Assembly: GCA_002839285.1 (NCBI GenBank)
Contig: PGXT01000001.1
Coordinates: 79,959-143,958 of the forward strand
Direction: 5' to 3'
DNA: 64,000 nucleotides
Origin: Spirochaetae bacterium HGW-Spirochaetae-5
GTDB lineage: Bacteria; Spirochaetota; UBA4802; UBA5550
Shown: in pieces, positions 19,896 to 28,773 of the stretch
Layout of the letters: the number at the start of each line of letters is the position of its first letter
Numbering within the stretch: the first letter of the stretch is position 1
Notes under the pieces: model-generated
Databases searched by the model: none
What the model was told of the DNA's origin: nothing
What the model saw: only the letters and a program-made list of their open reading frames with translations
Made by a program: the position numbers and the translations under genes

Positions 19896-19922
19896 AATTG
19901 TGCCACAGCCTGTGGCACAATT
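19896..19922. terminator. perfect 13-bp palindrome between convergent genes
   Basis: aattgtgccacag-c-ctgtggcacaatt; no T-run, so could be an operator instead. Confidence 0.5.
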
Positions 19923-19947
19923 GGATCAAAGAAAGAGCTTGAAATCT

Positions 19948-20024
19948 AAATCTTTTTTAAATCTTTTTTAAATCTCTTTTAAATCTCTTTTAAATCTCTT
20001 TTAAATCTCTTTTAAATCTCTTTT
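19948..20024. repeat. 7 tandem 11-bp units AAATCTYTTTT
   Basis: aaatctttttt x2 then aaatctctttt x5 in exact tandem. Confidence 0.95.
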
Positions 20025-20035
20025 AAAAATCAACT

Positions 20036-21694
20036 TTATGATTTAACCCATTTTGGCTTTGTATCAGTACCAATATTCTTGATTTTATTTGTGATTCGTA
20101 ATTCTGATAAGAGATTCGTTATTTTATTTTTCTTTTGTTTGTCATCCATTAAATCCGGAAGTTTTGTCCACAGAAGATCATCTACATCTTTTCTTTCCAT
20201 AAATTTATGCTGATCAATTGCTTTCATAATAAGATCAAGATAATAGTTTTTATCAAATGCCTTATTCTTTGAATATGCTGCCTTCTGACCTGTTTTTTGA
20301 GCAACTTTCAATGATATATAGTAATTCGGTTTTCGGCCTTCTATGAGTCCTTCAGAACGTAAATGCTTTTCTTCTATATCAGATAGAGATTTATTTTTTT
20401 GAACTTTATCAAGAAGAATTATTTCATCAAGAGTTAGATCGGGATCCCGGGCAAGCAGCCTGGCATATTCTATATCAAGAACTTTACCCGTGATGGTCAA
20501 TTTAACTTTTTCATCTGAAAGATCATAATCCGGCATAGGGAAGAATCTTTGTCTTTGAAAATTGTACATTTTACGGATACCGCCCCCGGCTGTATCGACC
20601 ATTTTAAGATTAAACATAGCTGTTGCTAGAAACCTGTTTCTGTAATACTCTTCAGGGGCATCTTCCCGGACAACACGTTCAACATCACCAGGTATAAAAC
20701 TCCCTAAATTAGTAAATATCAGCTGGTCATCCATTTCAACTACATTGATCATACCACCCTTTGTATAATCCTGATGTGCGATACTATTATTTATTGCTTC
20801 CCTGAGTGTATATGGTTCATACTGGTCTATTTCCTCCGGAAACAGAGTGCCATCTTTGATATATCGATATTTCAAATTTCTAACTTTGGCATATACTTTA
20901 TCAACAGCAAGAAGAAAAGGAAGACCAAATATTGCATAATCCTTATCATTGCCGCGTGAATCTTTCAACAGCCAACGTATCTTAGGATTTGCAGGCTGGA
21001 TAAAATGTTCAGATTCATCTTTTCCGAGAAGAAGTAATGTAGTTCTGGTTATTTTCCCTTTTACAGTAAGTTTTGCTTTATTAAGAAATGTTATAATATC
21101 CCATGAATCTATTTCTACAGCTTTATCAGGAAATTTAGTTTTAAAATTGAGTCTTGCAGTCTGGATTGCATTAATATCAAGATCGTCAACTGTTGCACCC
21201 ATAACTATCTCAGCGCTCCAATCTTCAAGTGTAGCCTGTTGTCTGATTCTTTCTATTTCTTCAATGTTCAAAGGTGAAAGCGATTCACCATTACGGCCGA
21301 AATAATGACCATCAAAATTAATTGGCAAACCCCGAGGAGCAGCTGGAATTTGAAACATGACAACACGACCTTCTGAACGAGGGATTTCATATATTTCAAT
21401 AAACGTTATCCGGTTATTTATCTTGTTGGCAAGTTCATCTTTAAGGCTATCCAGATCTTTACGATTTGAACGATAATTTGACCCAACAATTTTATGGTGC
21501 TTGTCTTCAACTCCAAATACAAGCCAGGCATAGGGTTTTCTTTTAAGGTTTGCCTCATTACTGAGCGCAGAAAAATACTTACCAATTTTTTCAAAGCTAT
21601 AATCATTTTTAGCTTCTTTAAATTCAACAACTTCGGTTTCTGCGGGTAGATTAAGGAGGTTATCTAATATATCATTAAGTTCTTTGGTTTTCAT
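20036..21694 (-). CDS. AlbA_2 (Schlafen-like) DNA-binding plus HATPase_c_4 domain protein
   Basis: ETEVVEFKEAKNDYSFEKIGKYFSALSNEA, WLVFGVEDK, HYFGRNGES, YTLREAINNSIAHQDYTKGG, FTNLGSFIPG, VDTAGGGIRKM. Confidence 0.88.
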   Translation of the reverse strand: MKTKELNDILDNLLNLPAETEVVEFKEAKNDYSFEKIGKYFSALSNEANLKRKPYAWLVFGVEDKHHKIVGSNYRSNRKDLDSLKDELANKINNRITFIEIYEIPRSEGRVVMFQIPAAPRGLPINFDGHYFGRNGESLSPLNIEEIERIRQQATLEDWSAEIVMGATVDDLDINAIQTARLNFKTKFPDKAVEIDSWDIITFLNKAKLTVKGKITRTTLLLLGKDESEHFIQPANPKIRWLLKDSRGNDKDYAIFGLPFLLAVDKVYAKVRNLKYRYIKDGTLFPEEIDQYEPYTLREAINNSIAHQDYTKGGMINVVEMDDQLIFTNLGSFIPGDVERVVREDAPEEYYRNRFLATAMFNLKMVDTAGGGIRKMYNFQRQRFFPMPDYDLSDEKVKLTITGKVLDIEYARLLARDPDLTLDEIILLDKVQKNKSLSDIEEKHLRSEGLIEGRKPNYYISLKVAQKTGQKAAYSKNKAFDKNYYLDLIMKAIDQHKFMERKDVDDLLWTKLPDLMDDKQKKNKITNLLSELRITNKIKNIGTDTKPKWVKS

Positions 21695-21766
21695 TGTTAC
21701 CTGTCACAATTTCAATCTATTTATAAAAATGCCTTCTGGTATTAATTATTAATATAGACAATGATG

Positions 21767-22531
21767 TTACCCGCTAGTTATTTTAACAGTATCTTTTTCA
21801 ATTTCCTGTTTACAACCTTCTTCCCATATTTTTCTACTACGATCAACAAACTCAAGGTATTGTTTAATATGCTTAAAAGATTCGCTATTACGACATACTT
21901 CTATATAGAACTTCTGCAGATGAGAAAGATACCCATTTAAAATGTCATAATACATTTCAAGTCTTAAAACTTCAAATTTTGAATTATGAATAAGTCTAAC
22001 GATGTTTGAAATATGTAATACAAAATTTCTAAAATCATAGAGATATTTTTTATTAGCATCCAGATATTTATCTACATCATGGATTTCAAATCTTTTAACT
22101 TTATCATAATCACGCCATAAATTCTTTAAATTATTAGTAAAGTATGAAGCACCTGACTGGCTATTAAAATCATATAAATTAATAATGTTCGAAATTTGAT
22201 TTAACATGTTAAAAAATGTCGTTTCAAAATTTTGAATGTTCATTATTTCAATCTGATTGCTAACAAGTTTTTTTTGTTCATTTGCTTCTTCTCTTGCAGA
22301 GATCAATTCTTTATGCTGAAGATGAATAGTATATAATAACGCCATAAAGCTCAAAAAAGCAAAAGTTGAACCAAGAACTCCTCCCATGTAATCACCGAAT
22401 ACTCCGGATGTAACTTGATACCCTTGTGAATAACAGATAAATTTATGGTAATATAACCAAATAAATAAAATGAAACCACAGATTAAAAAGATCATCAGAA
22501 TGATCCATTTGTATTTTTTTATAAATTTCAT
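21767..22531 (-). CDS. putative phage abortive-infection membrane protein (putAbiC-like)
   Basis: Two N-terminal TM segments, GSTFAFLSFMALLYTIHLQHKEL, NFETTFFNMLNQISNIINLYDF; overlaps upstream gene by ATGA. Confidence 0.75.
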   Translation of the reverse strand: MKFIKKYKWIILMIFLICGFILFIWLYYHKFICYSQGYQVTSGVFGDYMGGVLGSTFAFLSFMALLYTIHLQHKELISAREEANEQKKLVSNQIEIMNIQNFETTFFNMLNQISNIINLYDFNSQSGASYFTNNLKNLWRDYDKVKRFEIHDVDKYLDANKKYLYDFRNFVLHISNIVRLIHNSKFEVLRLEMYYDILNGYLSHLQKFYIEVCRNSESFKHIKQYLEFVDRSRKIWEEGCKQEIEKDTVKITSG

Positions 22532-25284
22532 ATTGTAGACTCACCATCCACAGCCTTGTTCTTTTTTTTCTTCTCCACTTTAAACATCCCTGCAGTATAC
22601 TTTTCATAAAGCTCAAATAAAAACTCTATCCGCTTTGTTTCATTAACAAACGGCTGGCTACGGTAACAGAGATCAACTGCTTTATCAAGTTCGTTGTGAG
22701 CTTTAACAAGTTTCGGCGGCATAGTCAATGGATCATATAAATCTGCAAGTGAACTGTCAGGGAATTCTTTCCGGACATCAAGGACAGCCTGAGCTTTATC
22801 TTCAACCAGTTTGATATTTTTATCGCTTGGATTTTCCGGCCAGGGGTAGTTGTTATAGACAAGATTAGTATATCTGAAATCACTTTTCATTCGACCACAC
22901 GTATACTTCACCCAAACCATGTGATCTAATGATGATAAAACACCAAAATGATATAAATTTGCATTTGGAATAGCACTCACTAAATCAGTAATTATTGTGT
23001 TTTGATCAAAAAAGCCCATTGGAATATATTTTCTATTTTCACTTGATAATTTAGGAATGACTAAAAAATTGGACTGAGGTTGCCTGTTATCACCGAATAA
23101 ATGAGGTTTGTCAACACAGCTTTTTTTTGACATACCACCATTCTCTCTATCTTCTTTAACAGCTTTTAATCGGCGAAGAATATATTTCATGTTTTTTAAT
23201 TCCGTTGGTGTAGCATCGACTAACCAGAGACAATATCTCTTTTCATTATAAAGAAACTCTCTTGCTCCGATAAGAGGTTTAATAAATTTTCCAGAGAGAG
23301 GTTCATTGTTTAAAAGTTCATCTTTTTCTGATGGGGTCAAGCAAAGATGGCCACCATCTAGTGGTTTACTCCCGATTATAAAAGGTGGGACATCGCAAAT
23401 CGGATTAGGAGTTTTATTAATAAGCACATCTTTTGCATCTACAAGGTATGAATTAATATTTTTTACTTTTAATTCATGCGCTTCGCCTTTTATGTCCTCA
23501 TAATAAAAAATACATTTATTATCGGTATCTATATTTGCAAATCCAATGATCACACAATAAACAGCCGCATTGCCTTTGGCTTCATTACTCCACTTAAAAG
23601 TACGATGTGCAAAATGAATTTTAATACCAAATTTATTTATCAGTTGTCCCCAAAGGATACTTGTTTGTTCACCCTGAACAATTGAGTTGGTGGAAACCAA
23701 ACCCGTTTTAATATTAGTGTTTTGAATATATTTTGCTGCTTTCATATACCAACCAGTAACATAGTCAAGCAATCCACAACCATCTGAATTATTAAAAATA
23801 GTAGTAATTTCCTCACGTTGACTTGCATTCATAAACTTAGAACCGATAAATGGCGGATTCCCTAATATATATGACAGTTCACTCTTTGATACTATGTTCT
23901 CCCAATCAATTCTAAGCGCGTTACCTTGTATTATATTTGCAGATTTCTTAAGAGGAAGTCTTGCAAAGTATTGACCGAATTCGTTGCTTATTAATAAATT
24001 CATCTGGTGGTCTATAAGCCACATCGCAACCTGGGCTATCTGCGCAGGAAACTCTTCACATTCTATACCGTACATCATATCAACATCAAGAAGAACAATT
24101 TCATTAATGTTCAGATATACCTGTCCATGTTTGTTCAGAGTCCGAAGGATTTCCAACTCAAGAAGGCGAAGTTCCCTGTAGGTTATAACAAGGAAGTTTC
24201 CGCATCCGCAGGCAGGATCAAGAAATTTCAATTTGCTTATTTTTACATGCAGCGCTTGAAGTTTATTGTCACTGTTCTTTGACGCTTCAAATTCTTTCCA
24301 CAACTCGTCTAAGAAAAGAGGTCTGATAAGTTTAAGAATATTTTTTTCTGAAGTATAATGTGCTCCGAGGTTTCTCCGTTCTTCCGGATTCATTACACTT
24401 TGGAACATAGCACCGAAAATCGCAGGAGATATTCTGCTCCAATCAATATAACAGCATTCAAGAAGTGATTGCCTCATCTTTGCGTCAAAACTTGCTATAG
24501 CAAGATTTTCTTCAAAAAGCTTTCCATTAACATAAGGGAATGCCTGCAGCTGCTCATCAAGATTTTTAAATCTTTTATCTTCACTTGTATTAAGCACCTG
24601 AAAGAGTTCCTGTAATCTACTTGCAAGATCACTCCCATCTTCACTTGTACGCTGCTCAATATAATCCTGAAACTGCTGCTTATTAAAAATAGCCGTATCT
24701 TCAGCGAAAAGACAGAAAAGAATTCTTACAAGATACAACTCAAGAGCATGGCCCTCATATCCAATTTCCTTTAATCGGTCATGAAATTTACCCATCAGTT
24801 CTGCAGCTTTAATATTTACCGGATCCTGTTCTTTATATATCTTTTTCTGATAGCCTGCTATATATGAAAATCGATCCACATTATGAATTAGTTCGTTGAG
24901 TTTAAAACTGGCTGTTGTCCCCTCTTCAAGATCATAAAGATTAAAGTTTTCAAAATCTGAAATAAGAATCAATTTAGGTAGTTCACTTTGCTTTAAACCT
25001 TGAATATATTCCATCGCCTGGACATAGGCTTTTTCAAGGTCTTTACCCCGGCTTTTCATTTCAACAAGAATATTCTGTTTCCAGAGAAGGTCAATATATC
25101 CATCACGATCATCGAGTTTTTTTACTCTATGTTCAAAAGAACCGAATTTCCGGCTTTCTATCCCAAATACTTTAAAAAAATCTGATAAAAATGGTTTTGC
25201 GTCAGCATCTTCATTTGAAGCATCAGCCCATGTTGTAGAAAACTCAACTGCTTTGTTTTTGATTTCGTTCCAGCTTAATGGCAT
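22528..25284 (-). CDS. MmeI-like fused restriction endonuclease/N6-adenine methyltransferase (Type IIL/IIG)
   Basis: PD-ExK-like DGYIDLLWKQNILVEMKSRGK; MTase motif I FLDPACGCGNFLV; motif IV ILGNPPFIG; NLGAHYTSEKNILKLIRPLF; C-terminal TRD-like region. Confidence 0.93.
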   Translation of the reverse strand: MPLSWNEIKNKAVEFSTTWADASNEDADAKPFLSDFFKVFGIESRKFGSFEHRVKKLDDRDGYIDLLWKQNILVEMKSRGKDLEKAYVQAMEYIQGLKQSELPKLILISDFENFNLYDLEEGTTASFKLNELIHNVDRFSYIAGYQKKIYKEQDPVNIKAAELMGKFHDRLKEIGYEGHALELYLVRILFCLFAEDTAIFNKQQFQDYIEQRTSEDGSDLASRLQELFQVLNTSEDKRFKNLDEQLQAFPYVNGKLFEENLAIASFDAKMRQSLLECCYIDWSRISPAIFGAMFQSVMNPEERRNLGAHYTSEKNILKLIRPLFLDELWKEFEASKNSDNKLQALHVKISKLKFLDPACGCGNFLVITYRELRLLELEILRTLNKHGQVYLNINEIVLLDVDMMYGIECEEFPAQIAQVAMWLIDHQMNLLISNEFGQYFARLPLKKSANIIQGNALRIDWENIVSKSELSYILGNPPFIGSKFMNASQREEITTIFNNSDGCGLLDYVTGWYMKAAKYIQNTNIKTGLVSTNSIVQGEQTSILWGQLINKFGIKIHFAHRTFKWSNEAKGNAAVYCVIIGFANIDTDNKCIFYYEDIKGEAHELKVKNINSYLVDAKDVLINKTPNPICDVPPFIIGSKPLDGGHLCLTPSEKDELLNNEPLSGKFIKPLIGAREFLYNEKRYCLWLVDATPTELKNMKYILRRLKAVKEDRENGGMSKKSCVDKPHLFGDNRQPQSNFLVIPKLSSENRKYIPMGFFDQNTIITDLVSAIPNANLYHFGVLSSLDHMVWVKYTCGRMKSDFRYTNLVYNNYPWPENPSDKNIKLVEDKAQAVLDVRKEFPDSSLADLYDPLTMPPKLVKAHNELDKAVDLCYRSQPFVNETKRIEFLFELYEKYTAGMFKVEKKKKNKAVDGESTI

Positions 25285-25300
25285 TATTTATTCCTTAATA

Positions 25301-26023
25301 TTACATTCTTCTAAATTGTGACCTAGAAGACTCATAACCCTTGATCAAATTTCTTACATCTTTTACGAAATCATTAAATGCATCAATCTTCTGCTTTTCA
25401 CCAACGCAGTGTACTTCAATAAAATATATGCGAGGAATGGACGTAACATATACCATTCCTTTAGAAGACCCATCTAATAACCACCAAAGCGTATCACCTC
25501 CAAAATCAAAGAAAATGGGTGTATTACTATCTTCCCATTCGCGTAGCAACACACACTCATCCGAATGTACTCTCCATACTTTTACATTTGATCCAAATGG
25601 TTTACTCGAATTCAATGTTTTCGAAAATTGTTCAATATCTCTCTTTCTTCTTGTTCCATCAACAACCCATATTGGTTTACCATAAAAAGCATTGCGAGCC
25701 CGACGTTCTTCAGGGTTAAGAAAAGAATGTTGGAATTCTATCACCCATCCATTATTAGTTTTTATATCAGCAATATGCTTTTCACCGTTTTGATCATAAT
25801 GTATCACTTCTTGCCAATCGACAGGAAATTTTTCTTTCCAGGAGCGATGCCATTCCGTTTCGTTCTCCCACCATGGATCACAATTCCTCTTGCCTTTATG
25901 AGACCAATGATGAATTTTTAGTTCCCCACACTTCGAAATCAATTCAGAACCGCAGATAGGGCAAACGCCTTTAGATCCTTTTGTTGCCTCAGCTTTTTCG
26001 TTATTGATTAATGCAAATTTCAT
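25301..26023 (-). CDS. CoiA-like nuclease
   Basis: N-terminal CPICGSELISKCGELKIHHWSHKG; ETEWHRSWKEKFP...HIADIKTNNGWVIEFQHSFLNPEERRARNAFY. Confidence 0.85.
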   Translation of the reverse strand: MKFALINNEKAEATKGSKGVCPICGSELISKCGELKIHHWSHKGKRNCDPWWENETEWHRSWKEKFPVDWQEVIHYDQNGEKHIADIKTNNGWVIEFQHSFLNPEERRARNAFYGKPIWVVDGTRRKRDIEQFSKTLNSSKPFGSNVKVWRVHSDECVLLREWEDSNTPIFFDFGGDTLWWLLDGSSKGMVYVTSIPRIYFIEVHCVGEKQKIDAFNDFVKDVRNLIKGYESSRSQFRRM

Positions 26024-26067
26024 TGTATTTATCCTGCACTATTTAAAACTTAATTCAAAAAAACATT

Positions 26068-26454
26068 TTATTGCAGGTGATAGTATCTTATTGTTGGTTC
26101 CAATGTTCCGTATATCAGCACAAAAGCCACAATATTCTTTTTGTCTATTGTGAACCTGGAAATAAATAGGTCACCGAACACTAAATTGTAATCATTAAGT
26201 TCTTTATGTATTTGATCTAATATTTCGTTTTCAATTTCCTTTTTTGGCTTAAACGGTTCTATTTTAGATAATGTCTTTTTGTTAAATGATTTCTCGAGTA
26301 TCACATCAAAGACCGATTCACCATATGCTTGAATATGTGATCCAAAACTGCCCACGTACTGAAGTGCTGAAATTTTCGTTGTCTCCGAATGCAGAATGTT
26401 ATTTGTTGACACAAATAGTAAAAGCATAATTAAAATCACAGTTATTCTTTTCAT
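26068..26454 (-). CDS. small secreted protein of unknown function, copy 1
   Basis: Likely start MKRITVILIMLLLFVSTNNILHS signal peptide; paralogue of 47275-47661. Confidence 0.8.
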   Translation of the reverse strand: MKRITVILIMLLLFVSTNNILHSETTKISALQYVGSFGSHIQAYGESVFDVILEKSFNKKTLSKIEPFKPKKEIENEILDQIHKELNDYNLVFGDLFISRFTIDKKNIVAFVLIYGTLEPTIRYYHLQ

Positions 26455-26600
26455 TTTAAAAAATACCCCTTTTCTTGTTATTCCAGCATTTAGATAATAT
26501 ATTTTCACAGTCTGTTGTTTCTGGCCACATCCAAATTTTTGTACAATGTTTCTTAGTCGAAAACACTAAACTTTTAATGATTGAAAACCATATTAAAATC

Positions 26601-27458
26601 TTAATTCTCAAATTTTTCAGCTAATTTTCTAATTTGCTCTGGTACTCCCCATGAGTGAGAAACTTGGCTATTTTCGTTTATTGCATCGTTCATCTTCGCA
26701 ATATGTTTACTAGTAACATATTGCGAAAAATTTATAAGCTCTATTAGACGTTTCGATTCATCAAATGAATTTGCATTCATAAGCATTTCAACCAATTTAC
26801 TAGTAACTTTAGGTCCAACTAATGGATTTTGTATACAAAGTTCAAAAATTTCTTTTGCTAACAGTGATGCTGTTTTTCCATGGCCTTGTAATGCTTGATA
26901 TTTACCAATAAAACCGTATGGATCCAAACCTTGTCTTACTGCTATAACTTGTAGCTGTCTCCCTATAGCAACCCCGACTTCCTGATCGCACCAATTACTT
27001 TCCTTGAAACCTGGTGATAACAAAGCTATAAGTGCATCCATAGTTGCTAAAGCTGATTGAATTTCTATTTGCCATTCTTTTGTGGGCTCTATATCTTCAT
27101 GCGCGATAAACGCTGTGATACCAAATTTTCTAAGTTGATTTCGCAACTTAGAAGTTTCTACTTTTGTAGTTGCTAAATGACTCAAAAATATTCTTGCATC
27201 ACTTTCTTCCCAAAAAGAAGGTGATGATGATGTTTCAAGTTCACTAGCTAACCCTAAATGTTTTGCAAGATCAAGAAGTGACTCATCCAGAGCATCATTA
27301 AGCATTTCAACAACATAACGCTCTTTGTCACTGCCCGACCATTGATCTGTCCACGGCAGGCCAAACTGTTTCAAAGTAAGATCCAAAAGACCCCAATCTT
27401 CCTTAGCTAGTTCTTTTGATATTTCTTTTATATGTTTTATTCTTTCTGATGGACTCAT
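26601..27458 (-). CDS. TIR-domain protein with N-terminal helical domain
   Basis: DARIFLSHLATTKVETSKLRNQLRKFGITAFIAHEDIEPTKEWQIEIQSALATMDALIALLSPGFKESNWCDQEVGVAIGR; Glu in SNWCDQE at the TIR NADase catalytic position. Confidence 0.9.
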   Translation of the reverse strand: MSPSERIKHIKEISKELAKEDWGLLDLTLKQFGLPWTDQWSGSDKERYVVEMLNDALDESLLDLAKHLGLASELETSSSPSFWEESDARIFLSHLATTKVETSKLRNQLRKFGITAFIAHEDIEPTKEWQIEIQSALATMDALIALLSPGFKESNWCDQEVGVAIGRQLQVIAVRQGLDPYGFIGKYQALQGHGKTASLLAKEIFELCIQNPLVGPKVTSKLVEMLMNANSFDESKRLIELINFSQYVTSKHIAKMNDAINENSQVSHSWGVPEQIRKLAEKFEN

Positions 27459-27465
27459 GTTATTC

Positions 27466-28431
27466 TTAATCCTTAATTACTTCTTTGCATCTTTCACATA
27501 TCCATCTTGAAGAAACACGTTTTACAACAACTTGCATTTCACAACTATCACAATATGCAAGCTTACCATTCCGTTTCGTGCTGCCAATAATTAACTGAAA
27601 TATACCTATTGCAATCAGTACCCATGAACCAATATTTAAAAAATCAAGTGCTTCTTTTTTAAGATACCATCTATTGTTTTCATATGAATCGTAAGTATTT
27701 AAAAGCGTTTGAAACATATTGTCGGAAATTAAACTGGATTGATCATGTTCCGGAATAAATATTTTTAATATGTACATTCCAAGCCCTATTAATAAAAACC
27801 CAAACATTATCCCGATCGGTCGTATTTCTAATGGTGGTATTTGAGGTATATAAATATTAGCTGGTTCATTAATCTTGATTTCAGGGGATGAAGTCGATTG
27901 TTTTGCATTTTTCATTACAGGGGGTTTTTCTGGTACTGCAATCTTGTTTTTAATTTCACCTTGGTCAATGATTTCGTTCAGTTCGCCTTTAGGAGTGTAA
28001 AGAATATTTTTTATTAATATCAATATTTTTTGTATTATTAAAATAATAGATTTTCTAAAAAAGAGAACCGTTCCGCAAATTAAAAAAACTGCAATTGTTA
28101 ATAATATATAAGAAATATAATTTGTCTTTTCAACGATCGATTCATTTGACAAAAGACCACTAAAAACCCATCCTTGATGAGTTTTATACTTTACTTCAGC
28201 CCAAGGCGCTGTAATACCATAAAATGTGTTTTTAAAATCAGAAAATTTTATTATCGTTACTTTTTCTTTATAAGGTATAAGAGTAATTTTTTCACAATCA
28301 ACACTTGAACATTTCCGTAAATATAGACCTTCTTTAGTTGAAACATAAGCGTTGTTTATATTAGCAGAATACAGATTATTTAATAATAATAGAAAAATTA
28401 AAGATGAAATAATAAGAAGTATTTTTTTCAT
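27466..28431 (-). CDS. membrane protein with secreted SH3b domain, TM helices and C-terminal zinc ribbon
   Basis: Signal peptide; YVSTKEGLYLRKCSSVDCEKITLIPYKEKVTII...WAEVKYKTHQGWVFSGLL (SH3_3); several TM; CDSC...CERC. Confidence 0.85.
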   Translation of the reverse strand: MKKILLIISSLIFLLLLNNLYSANINNAYVSTKEGLYLRKCSSVDCEKITLIPYKEKVTIIKFSDFKNTFYGITAPWAEVKYKTHQGWVFSGLLSNESIVEKTNYISYILLTIAVFLICGTVLFFRKSIILIIQKILILIKNILYTPKGELNEIIDQGEIKNKIAVPEKPPVMKNAKQSTSSPEIKINEPANIYIPQIPPLEIRPIGIMFGFLLIGLGMYILKIFIPEHDQSSLISDNMFQTLLNTYDSYENNRWYLKKEALDFLNIGSWVLIAIGIFQLIIGSTKRNGKLAYCDSCEMQVVVKRVSSRWICERCKEVIKD

Positions 28432-28471
28432 ACTTCACTCCATTGATAGAGATTTACTTAAAAATTACAAA

Positions 28472-28720
28472 ATGCAGAAATCAAAACAGAATCTAATTGA
28501 TATTTGTGAATGCTGCCGCATCCGGAGAGCCGACCACCTACATCACAAACTCTCCCAAACAAAACTTTTCCGGAAAATTTATCCGGAATTCATTGATCAT
28601 CCCGACAATCTACTGCACTACTGTGCAACATGTCACAACAATAAATCAATCATAAAATGGTCTGAGAGTGAATTTTGTGTTCATTTTAATATAAAAATTC
28701 GTAGTAAAAGCGGAAAATGA
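28472..28720 (+). CDS. small HNH-like nuclease
   Basis: CECCRIRRADHLHHKLSQTK...NLLHYCATCHNNK; adjacent to terminase; internal start preferred over 28352. Confidence 0.7.
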   Translation: MQKSKQNLIDICECCRIRRADHLHHKLSQTKLFRKIYPEFIDHPDNLLHYCATCHNNKSIIKWSESEFCVHFNIKIRSKSGK

Positions 28721-28773
28721 TTGACAATTAATTAGTATTTTAGTATCTGCTTTATATCTCTAACTGAATCCTC

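Noticed and set aside
19948-20024. CRISPR-like array
   Set aside because: Units are contiguous 11-bp tandem repeats with no spacers; no cas genes
22528-25284. BREX/DISARM methylase
   Set aside because: No PglZ, BrxC/L or helicase partner nearby; the N-terminal nuclease motif and domain order fit an MmeI-like fused enzyme
26601-27458. Canonical Thoeris system
   Set aside because: No ThsA-type SIR2/SLOG or other ThsA effector is adjacent; only the SH3 membrane protein is linked
28352-28471. N-terminal extension of the HNH-like ORF
   Set aside because: Overlaps the start of the divergent SH3 gene; the ATG at 28472 gives a compact HNH-like product
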